Source: JBJKPP01 sp046706145
Lineage (GTDB): Bacteria > Bacteroidota > Ignavibacteria > Ignavibacteriales > Ignavibacteriaceae
Direction: 5' to 3'
Assembly: GCA_046706145.1 (NCBI GenBank)
Contig: JBJKPP010000268.1
Location: 1-11,995, forward strand
DNA length: 11,995 bases
Shown here: in pieces, positions 6,098-11,995 of the stretch
How positions within the stretch are numbered: the first letter of the stretch is position 1
Layout of the letters: every line of letters begins with the position of its first letter
Translations under genes and position numbers: made by a program
The notes under the pieces: generated by a model
What the model was told of the DNA's origin: nothing
What the model saw: only the letters and a program-made list of their open reading frames with translations
The model's database searches: none

Positions 6098-7957
6098 TTA
6101 ATTAATATTACGAACAGCGTTTCCGCCGCGTTCAATGGCTTTTTGTAAGGCGAGTTCAGCGTTATGAATTATTTCTTCCACATCTGATTTTTCTGATGCA
6201 GAAGCAACTCCAACTGATATTGTAAAGGTTGTTTGCTTGGACACAACCGCTATTGGCTTGCGGGCAACTTTAACTCTTAATTTTTCAGACCAGATAAAGG
6301 CATCCTTTGCGGTCGCATCAAAAAAATAAACTGCAAAGACTCTTTCATCTAATCTTCCAAATAGATTTAATGGCGTTAGTTCCTGAGAAATTGCTTCCGC
6401 TACTGTTCCTAAGACTTGCGGAAAAGGGTTCCCATCAAATAAAGAATCCTGTTCTAGAAAATCATCAATACGAATTAGTGCTACTGCTCCCGAAGCTTTT
6501 AATTTCTCTGCTTTGGCAATATCAGAAGTCATCCTCTCCTTAAAAGCTTCCGCATTTAATGCTTTTGTTTCAATATCTATAGATATATAACTTTTTAGCA
6601 GTGTCTGTGTTGAAAAAGAATATATAATGTAAGTAAACAATTTCACAGATTCTTTTAAGAAATGCACATCTGTATTCGTGAATGCATTTTTCTTCAGGCT
6701 CTCAAAACAGAAGGCTCCAAAAATTTGTTTATTATATACAAGCGGAACGGATAAAAACGACCCATCGAAACTTAGATCTTCAACTTTAGAATATCTAAGA
6801 TATTCGTTCAAAGAAGTATCGTCAATTTTAATAGGAACACCCGTGCTTATGGATTTTCCGACCAATGTTCCGCCCAATTCAACTTCGAGGTTTTGCCCAA
6901 TATATTTCAAAGAAGTTTTGTTAATAACCTTGCTTGTTACAAATTTTTCCTCTAATGGTTTATAATAAATAAATGCAAATGCATCCCAATGGATTAGATA
7001 TGTAACTGAACTCTGAATAGCATTAATTAAGTCTTCCTCATCTTCAAACTTCACTCCTGAACCCATTAGGTTTAGCAAACCGGTAAGTCTTTGCTGGGAA
7101 ATATCATCGGAATGTTTCTCCTCAAATATTCCTATAATCATCGTGATTACACGAACAAATCTGCCTAGTGCGTAAATTGTTTCAATTCCAAAGCTGTCGG
7201 CCATTTTTGAATCTACTGCAATTATAGCGATCAACGATTTTTCATAAAAAAGCGGAACACCCACAAAACTTCTAATTGCCTGCGGTGAATTATAATATCT
7301 TATAACATCGGCTTCTGCGGCAGGGGAAATATCAGTCAAAAGTTCAGGCTCGCCTTTATTAATAATTTTACTCAGAATATCATCTTCGATATCTATTTTC
7401 TTGTTTACTACCTCAGCAGTATTGGAAACATATTTCTCAATAGAAAGCTTTTCTTTCTGCTTGTTGTACCAGAAAAAGATTGCCGTGTTTGCCATATAAG
7501 CTTCTTTAATTACAGTCAGCATTTTCTCAAGAACAAAAGAAAATTGACCTTCATGCCCTATTTCTGCAGGGAATTTTTCATTAGCTATTTCTTCAAATTT
7601 TTGTTTTAAGTCGGCTGGTCTTAATGTAGTTTTTGATGCAGTTCTATCAGGTTTATAATTTTCAGCAGTAATAACTTCCGCATCGGCATTATTAGAAACT
7701 ATTTTGAAGGAATCATCATAGTTTTCTGAATTTGGCTGATCGAAAAGCTCTTCGTCATTATAATTCTCATCTTCAAAATCGGACGAAGAACCTCTAAACT
7801 TCAACGAATCTCTCAGGAAAATTATGAAGGCAACATAAACGATTATCAGCGCAATTGTAATAACTCTTATAACTATATCATCGGTAAGGAAAAGTACTAA
7901 AGCAAGTACGGGAACTACTAGGAAAATTAATAGTCTTCTTCTTTGTCTTCGATCCAT
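6098..7957 (-). CDS. Membrane protein with two GAF domains and a degenerate GGDEF domain
   Basis: The 619-residue product has two adjacent transmembrane helices (about 9-24 and 28-48), an acidic low-complexity linker (55-110), two GAF-like domains (about 135-280 and 305-450) and a C-terminal GGDEF-fold domain (about 460-619). The GGDEF fold is supported by IDIETKALNAEAFKERM, IRIDDF, the FTISVGVASA strand and NAELALQKAIERGGNAV at the end. The signature itself is lost: where RxGGDEF is expected the protein has R535-LDERVF, so both glycines and the catalytic acidic pair are changed. Diguanylate cyclase activity is therefore unlikely; a role as a sensor, allosteric or scaffold protein is inferred. 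No HD, EAL, kinase or HTH domain is present. It lies 14 bp before deoB, and the nested inverted repeat at 8038-8161 is in its upstream region. Confidence 0.82.
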   Translation of the reverse strand: MDRRQRRRLLIFLVVPVLALVLFLTDDIVIRVITIALIIVYVAFIIFLRDSLKFRGSSSDFEDENYNDEELFDQPNSENYDDSFKIVSNNADAEVITAENYKPDRTASKTTLRPADLKQKFEEIANEKFPAEIGHEGQFSFVLEKMLTVIKEAYMANTAIFFWYNKQKEKLSIEKYVSNTAEVVNKKIDIEDDILSKIINKGEPELLTDISPAAEADVIRYYNSPQAIRSFVGVPLFYEKSLIAIIAVDSKMADSFGIETIYALGRFVRVITMIIGIFEEKHSDDISQQRLTGLLNLMGSGVKFEDEEDLINAIQSSVTYLIHWDAFAFIYYKPLEEKFVTSKVINKTSLKYIGQNLEVELGGTLVGKSISTGVPIKIDDTSLNEYLRYSKVEDLSFDGSFLSVPLVYNKQIFGAFCFESLKKNAFTNTDVHFLKESVKLFTYIIYSFSTQTLLKSYISIDIETKALNAEAFKERMTSDIAKAEKLKASGAVALIRIDDFLEQDSLFDGNPFPQVLGTVAEAISQELTPLNLFGRLDERVFAVYFFDATAKDAFIWSEKLRVKVARKPIAVVSKQTTFTISVGVASASEKSDVEEIIHNAELALQKAIERGGNAVRNIN

Positions 7958-8037
7958 TTACTTTATTTGAATCTTTTAGGTTATAGGCAAAAATAAAAAT
8001 AAATTTGTTATGATGTAAACTAAGCAAAATTTGGGAT

Positions 8038-8161
8038 TGTCCTAATTTCACGCTTTGTCATCCCGGACTTGATTCGGGATCTAACTATTAAAATAGAAAG
8101 ATTCTGGATCAAGTCCAGAATGACATATGAGGATAATATTACTTAAAGTGAAATTAGGACA
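8038..8161. repeat. Nested 124-bp inverted repeat (MITE- or REP-doublet-like)
   Basis: The outer ends are a perfect 14-bp inverted repeat: tgtcctaatttcac at 8038-8051 and its complement at 8148-8161. Inside are two 27-bp arms in inverted orientation (8056-8082 and 8099-8125) that match at 22 of 27 positions, centred on ggacttgat. Each arm also folds by itself: atcccg/cgggat (8060-8065 with 8075-8080) and attctgga/tccagaat (8101-8108 with 8114-8121). Four of the five differences between arms form two compensatory base-pair swaps that keep each small hairpin; the fifth turns a G-T into a G-C pair. There is no ORF and no obvious target duplication. Lying between engB and the GAF gene, it may also work as a transcriptional barrier. 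Confidence 0.7.
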
Positions 8162-8179
8162 CTTAACGTTAAAGTCTAC

Positions 8180-8767
8180 TTATTTATAGAAAAGCTCTGA
8201 TAGTACGGTTAGCACATTTTTTCTTCCTCTTTTCTTCGGAGCCGAGAAATAAAACAAATCCTGATTTAGAACCAAATCCGGAAAAACGTTTATTAGTCTC
8301 TTTGTATTTTGTGAAAGCTGTGATTGATTGAGTTTATCAACTTTGTTAAAAATAGCTGCGTAAGGAATATTATAGGATTTCATCATGTCATTTAGTGAAA
8401 TATCCAGCTCCGATGGGACAAGCCTGCAATCAAGAATATGAAAAGCAAAAACAATGTGATTCGTTTTTGAGATGTATTCTGTTACTAATTTCCCCCAATA
8501 TTCTCTTTCCTTTTTGCTTACCTTAGCATAGCCGTAGCCGGGTAAATCAACAACATAAAATTTATCATCTATTAAATAAAAATTAATTGATCTAGTTTTC
8601 CCCGGTGTAGAACTTATTTTAGCTAGTTCTTTCCTGTTGAAAAGCGTATTTATGAACGAGGATTTCCCCACGTTCGATCTTCCACAAAGAATTACCTGTG
8701 GATATTTCTCTGCAGGTAACTCTTTAAGACTAAATACTGATTTAACAAATTTCTGATTTTCAAACAT
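8180..8767 (-). CDS. engB: Ribosome biogenesis GTP-binding protein EngB/YsxC
   Basis: EngB is a cytoplasmic TRAFAC-class GTPase needed for late assembly of the large ribosomal subunit. All G motifs are present: G1 GRSNVGKSS (29-37), G2 region SSTPGKTRSINFY (52-64), G3 DLPGYG (74-79), G4 NKVD (141-144, against the more common TKxD or TKID) and the G5-like SA (175-176). The 195-residue length is typical. ATG at 8767 starts right before the FVKSVFSLKELP strand usual for the family. There is no clear Shine-Dalgarno, which is common in this part of the bacterial tree. The 3' end is followed after 18 bp by the nested inverted repeat, which may act as its terminator. Confidence 0.96.
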   Translation of the reverse strand: MFENQKFVKSVFSLKELPAEKYPQVILCGRSNVGKSSFINTLFNRKELAKISSTPGKTRSINFYLIDDKFYVVDLPGYGYAKVSKKEREYWGKLVTEYISKTNHIVFAFHILDCRLVPSELDISLNDMMKSYNIPYAAIFNKVDKLNQSQLSQNTKRLINVFPDLVLNQDLFYFSAPKKRGRKNVLTVLSELFYK

Positions 8768-9183
8768 TTTATACTAAGTTTTATTCTTAACCAAATTCCT
8801 TGCTTTTGCGTTATTGCAATTTATAAAATTCGTTTTCATTGAAAGCTTTACTAAAAAATAAACTTAACTATAATTCAAGAACTGTTATATACGTTTTATT
8901 ATTTTCCGAAGTGAACTAATCTATTGTTAATTGCTCTATATCTATACTTAATAGAATTTTAACAAAAAGCGATTGTATTTATTAAAATATTTCGCTATTT
9001 ATAAATATTAGCAAACTTATCTCTCCTTTTGCTATGACATTTTAGGAATTTTCTCTAATATATTTAAGTATGCGTGAAATAAAATATCATTTATACTTTC
9101 TTAATATAAAGAATATCTTTAGGCAATAAAATGGAATTGTCATCATGTTTATTTACTTATTCGCCTAAGGAAATATGTAAAAA
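8768..9183. other. Divergent AT-rich intergenic region upstream of engB
   Basis: These 416 bp separate minus-strand engB from plus-strand genes and should hold promoters for both directions. I find no coding frame of note, RNA gene or repeat, and no -35/-10 pair with good spacing that I would commit to. Confidence 0.45.
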
Positions 9184-9555
9184 ATGAGTAGTTATAAATA
9201 TGCATTTTTAAGTGTATTGCTACTTTTTCTTTTGATTAAAATTTCAACAAGTAGCATGAAAGCCAATTCAAAAGAAATACCGTTCTATCATTCGGCAAGA
9301 AAATATTCTCTAGACGCTTTATTGATCCCAAAAACTTTTAATTTTCACGCAAATAATATTTATAAGCATAATAACTATCCTTGTAGTCCTTATTCAGCAG
9401 ACAGCAAATCTCCAGGTGATAATGAGAAAGAGTCCAAAGCCAAATTCATTCGAAACAATATCCTTAATTCTACAGAAATTCTCTTCTTTCTTACTGCAAA
9501 ACATTTTAACAAGTCTCATAGAAATATAACTTTCGGTACTTCCCTCCGCATTTGA
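9184..9555 (+). CDS. Possible small exported protein of unknown function
   Basis: I do not recognise this 123-residue reading frame. It starts MSSYKYAFLSVLLLFLLIKI, a good signal-peptide or anchor-like segment, followed by a polar, Asn/Ser/Lys-rich stretch (about 27-100) with a single cysteine (C76), and ends without a hydrophobic tail. AAGGA lies about 11 bases before the ATG, which is farther than usual. A weak hairpin with a T-tract follows at 9601-9622. Codon choice resembles the neighbours, but the AT-rich setting makes a chance ORF possible; an overlapping minus-strand frame (9394-9642) looks less protein-like. It stands alone between divergent engB and the secreted Asp-box genes. I regard it as slightly less likely than not to be a real gene. 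Confidence 0.4.
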   Translation: MSSYKYAFLSVLLLFLLIKISTSSMKANSKEIPFYHSARKYSLDALLIPKTFNFHANNIYKHNNYPCSPYSADSKSPGDNEKESKAKFIRNNILNSTEILFFLTAKHFNKSHRNITFGTSLRI

Positions 9556-9600
9556 GATATCCCTCTCCCAGACTTTTAATATATCGCATGATCGTATGAT

Positions 9601-9622
9601 AATTACGCTCTGTAATTTTTTT
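9601..9622 (+). terminator. Weak hairpin with T-tract after the small ORF
   Basis: AATTAC (9601-9606) pairs with GTAATT (9612-9617) around a 5-base loop, followed by TTTTT. The stem has only one G-C pair, so it would be a poor intrinsic terminator. Its place 45 bp after the stop at 9555 gives mild support for that ORF being transcribed. Confidence 0.28.
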
Positions 9623-9737
9623 CGAGATAATGATGTCTGCATTTAGCTAACAGAGAATGTTTAATATGTATCTAATTCATATAGTATTTCGATAAGAATT
9701 TGAAGTAAAAATATTATTAAAAAACTAGGAGACCAAA

Positions 9738-11078
9738 ATGTTGAGTTTTAATTTTACTAAATTTTGCTACTTACTAGCTTCGATAGTAATTTTCATTTTT
9801 TTACAGGATCAATGCGAAGCACAGCAATGGATTAAGGCAAATGGCCCCTTCTATAAATCATATTATCCTAATGTAATTTCTGCACTGGCCTGTAACGGAA
9901 CCAGACTTTATGCAGGTATCGCACCCGAATATTTTCCTTTCGACAGCGGAGGAGTTTATGTATCCACTGATTTTGGCCAATCATGGTTCGATGCTGACAC
10001 AAATTTAATCGACCGCAAATTTAATCATCTTACCGGCGTGGCTAGTTTGGGAGTAATGGGAAATGTCGTTTTTGCCGGAGCATATTACGGTGGAGTTTTT
10101 GTCTCAACTAATGAGGGAAAAAACTGGGCTCAATCAGACAGTGGTATGGCTAGAAATCAATATAGTGAAGAAAACTCAGAAAAGGTAATCGGCTTTGCAG
10201 TTACGGGTTCTAAAGTTTTTGCACTTTCAGCTTTTAACGGCGTTTATCAATCAACTGATAGCGGAAAAATATGGATCCCTGTAAATTCGGGGCTGCCTGT
10301 CGCACCATTTTTTTCAGAAGACAATTTTACTTCGATTACTACCAACGGATCTGATATTTTTGTAGGAACATGGGGAGGAATTTATAAGACTTCCAACAGC
10401 GGATCAAGTTGGACCATGTTAAATACCAACTTCGGTGAAGACACTACTATAAATGCCCTTATATCCGTAGGTTCGAAACTTTTTGCCGCAGTAAGTGATG
10501 GTTATGACATAAATCATGATGTATTTTTGTCAACCGATAACGGAGCTACCTGGAACGAAATGAATAACGGTCTGGATCTTCGTTTTTTAGCTAGTTCCTT
10601 TGCCACTGACGGAACAAACGTATTCTTTTCAGAACAAGGCAGTATTTATCTATTTAACAATAGCACAAATTCATGGGAACCTGAAAGTTCGCTTGGATCG
10701 CCTCTTCTAGTATGTGGTAAGTATCTTTTCTCAGGAAGCATAGGAACTGGGGTCTGGACGCTGGATCTGAGTAATATTACATCTATTACAAGACAAAAGC
10801 CGGGAGCTATCCCTGCTTCATATTCTTTGGAACAAAATTTTCCGAACCCATTTAATCCGACAACTAACATACAATACTCTCTTCCCTCCTCACAGTTTGT
10901 AACTCTAAAAGTATATGATATCCTTGGGAAAGAAGTCGAAACGCTTGTGGAAAAACGGCAAAGTGCGGGTAATTACCATGTGACATTTGATGGATCAAGA
11001 TTAGCTAGCGGCATATATATTTACCAGCTTAAAGTAGGAAATTTTACATCATCTAAGAAATTAACATTGCTAAAATAA
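9738..11078 (+). CDS. Secreted Asp-box (BNR-like) beta-propeller protein with type IX sorting domain
   Basis: The 446-residue protein has a signal peptide (about 1-28, predicted cut after CEA before QQWIKANGP). A repeat domain follows with five Asp-boxes, S/T-x-D/N-x-G-x-x-W, at 76-83, 123-130, 172-179, 218-225 and 265-272. They are spaced about 40-50 residues apart, as in sialidase or sortilin-like propellers. A C-terminal type IX secretion sorting domain covers about 361-446, beginning SLEQNFPNPFNPTTNIQYSL and ending in a KLTLLK strand. The protein is therefore expected to pass the inner membrane by Sec and the outer membrane by the type IX system, then be released or surface-attached. Asp-boxes are structural and do not prove glycosidase activity; no sialidase Arg triad is evident. 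AGGAG lies 8 bases before the ATG. A paralogue follows after 78 bp, so the two probably form one unit. Confidence 0.9.
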   Translation: MLSFNFTKFCYLLASIVIFIFLQDQCEAQQWIKANGPFYKSYYPNVISALACNGTRLYAGIAPEYFPFDSGGVYVSTDFGQSWFDADTNLIDRKFNHLTGVASLGVMGNVVFAGAYYGGVFVSTNEGKNWAQSDSGMARNQYSEENSEKVIGFAVTGSKVFALSAFNGVYQSTDSGKIWIPVNSGLPVAPFFSEDNFTSITTNGSDIFVGTWGGIYKTSNSGSSWTMLNTNFGEDTTINALISVGSKLFAAVSDGYDINHDVFLSTDNGATWNEMNNGLDLRFLASSFATDGTNVFFSEQGSIYLFNNSTNSWEPESSLGSPLLVCGKYLFSGSIGTGVWTLDLSNITSITRQKPGAIPASYSLEQNFPNPFNPTTNIQYSLPSSQFVTLKVYDILGKEVETLVEKRQSAGNYHVTFDGSRLASGIYIYQLKVGNFTSSKKLTLLK

Positions 11079-11106
11079 ATCAAGAAGCCTTTAAATTGTA
11101 AAAGCA

Positions 11107-11122
11107 AAATGAGCTCTCATTT
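11107..11122 (+). terminator. Small AT-rich hairpin between the two Asp-box genes
   Basis: AAATGA (11107-11112) pairs with TCATTT (11117-11122) around GCTC, followed by AATAATTTTT. The stem is short and AT-rich. It could weaken read-through into the second Asp-box gene but is not a convincing terminator. Confidence 0.22.
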
Positions 11123-11156
11123 AATAATTTTTCAAAAAGTAATTAGCGAGGGAAGA

Positions 11157-11995
11157 ATGAAACGTTTGCCATTAGAATTAATAATTTTGATACTAATTTT
11201 TATATGCGATTCAGGCTTTGCGCAATGGATTCAAACTAACGGACCATACGGCGGCAATATCTCATCCATTGCTGTCTCTTCAAACGGATCAGGAGGATCT
11301 TATACATTTGCAGGCACTGCAACCGGAGGTGTTTTCGTTTCAACAAATAAAGGCGAAAACTGGACTGAAGTAAATAATGGGTTAAATGATCTTGTCATTA
11401 GCGCACTTACTGCTTATCCAAATGGTTCCGGAGGTGCTAACGTTATTGCAGGAGGTTATTCAGGGATTTTCAGATCAACAAACAGCGGGTCTAATTGGAC
11501 TCAATCAGGTCTTTATGATACAAGTATTACCAGTTTTACCATTACACCCAACGGATCTGGAGGAACATATATTTTTGCTGCTACCCCTTCAGGTATTTTC
11601 CGCTCAGGGGATAATGGTTCAAGCTGGCTTGCAGTAAAAAACGGACTTTATAATTTAAGCAATACTCAAGCACTAACTTCTTCTCCAAATGGATCGGGGG
11701 GTACTAATATTTTTGCCGGTTTTTACTATGACGGAGTTTTTATGTCGACTAATTACGGCGCAAGCTGGGCACATATTAATAATGGTTTAACTGACTCTTC
11801 TATAGTAGCAATCTCAGCTTCTGCAAATGGAACCGGCGGTTCTAATATTATGGCCGCAACAAACGGCAATGGTATATTTCTTTCCACAAACAGCGGGTCA
11901 TCCTGGACACAGGCTGGATTAACCGGAATTTATGATATGTATTCTGTTGCTCTTTCAGGCACTAGAATGTTTGCAGCGTCTGATAGTGGAGTTTA
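11157..11995 (+). CDS. Secreted Asp-box (BNR-like) repeat protein, N-terminal part
   Basis: The frame opens at ATG 11157-11159, with GAGGG 5-6 bases upstream, and stays open to the window edge (279 residues seen, 3' end missing). It starts with a signal peptide (about 1-22, cut after GFA before QWIQTNGP), and the mature start closely resembles QWIKANGP of the preceding gene. Five repeats follow. Each has an NGSGG or NGTGG turn (residues 43, 89, 132, 178, 224; spacing 46, 43, 46, 46), an xxIFAGxxxGxF strand and an Asp-box (62-69, 107-114, 150-157, 197-204, 243-250; one is SGDNGSSW). After the fifth, a shorter blade of the other gene's type begins (VALSGTRMFAASDSGV). By analogy it should end in a type IX sorting domain beyond the window. 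The ligand or enzyme activity is unknown. Confidence 0.85.
   Translation, partial: MKRLPLELIILILIFICDSGFAQWIQTNGPYGGNISSIAVSSNGSGGSYTFAGTATGGVFVSTNKGENWTEVNNGLNDLVISALTAYPNGSGGANVIAGGYSGIFRSTNSGSNWTQSGLYDTSITSFTITPNGSGGTYIFAATPSGIFRSGDNGSSWLAVKNGLYNLSNTQALTSSPNGSGGTNIFAGFYYDGVFMSTNYGASWAHINNGLTDSSIVAISASANGTGGSNIMAATNGNGIFLSTNSGSSWTQAGLTGIYDMYSVALSGTRMFAASDSGV

Noticed and set aside
9583..9598. Tandem 8-bp repeat atcgcatg/atcgtatg upstream of the first Asp-box gene
   Set aside because: Two imperfect 8-mers are too little to call an operator or repeat array without comparison to relatives.
9394..9642. Minus-strand 82-residue reading frame
   Set aside because: It overlaps the plus-strand small ORF, has no export or domain feature, and no ribosome binding site; it is most likely a shadow frame.
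11386..11637. Plus-strand 83-residue frame inside the second Asp-box gene
   Set aside because: It is in another frame of the gene that begins at 11157, whose Asp-box repeats run continuously through this stretch.
1..11995. CRISPR array, transposase, phage genes, tRNA or rRNA
   Set aside because: No regularly spaced direct repeats, transposase or integrase motifs, or RNA gene signatures were seen on either strand.

Overview
The window looks like chromosomal DNA of an AT-rich member of the Bacteroidota/Chlorobi side of the tree, most likely the Ignavibacteria. The clearest sign is the C-terminus of the protein at 9738-11078, which carries a type IX secretion sorting domain with the NFPNPFNPTT motif that is very common in Ignavibacteria. 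The housekeeping sigma factor is of the short Bacteroidota type, and the KDO transferase fragment implies a lipopolysaccharide outer membrane. The lineage call is inference from family resemblance, not a database result.

Layout. Positions 1-464 (+) hold the end of a KDO transferase (waaA). From 457 to 8767 every gene is on the minus strand. Read in the direction of transcription they are: engB (8767-8180); a membrane GAF-GAF-degenerate GGDEF protein and deoB, 14 bp apart; an AT-rich gap with no gene (4450-4922); rpoD and an NlpC/P60 lipoprotein, 2 bp apart; then a tight cluster of a Gdx/SugE guanidinium exporter, a NUDIX hydrolase, an exported isoaspartyl peptidase/asparaginase and a DinB-fold protein that meets waaA tail to tail. 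A good sigma70-like promoter sits just ahead of the exporter and probably drives that four-gene unit. From about 8768 the strand switches. A nearly gene-free stretch holds one doubtful small exported ORF (9184-9555), followed by two paralogous secreted Asp-box (BNR-like) beta-propeller proteins. The second (from 11157) runs off the end of the window.

Most of the content is ordinary core metabolism and information processing. The unusual signals are at the level of small repeats. Two short GC-rich palindromes lie in frame inside waaA and the DinB gene, where they encode PAGQAG and PAYAAGR. A 124-bp nested inverted repeat lies between engB and the GAF gene, and nearly all the differences between its two arms are compensatory within each arm. 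I see no CRISPR array, phage, insertion-sequence transposase, tRNA or rRNA, and no clearly new multi-gene system.
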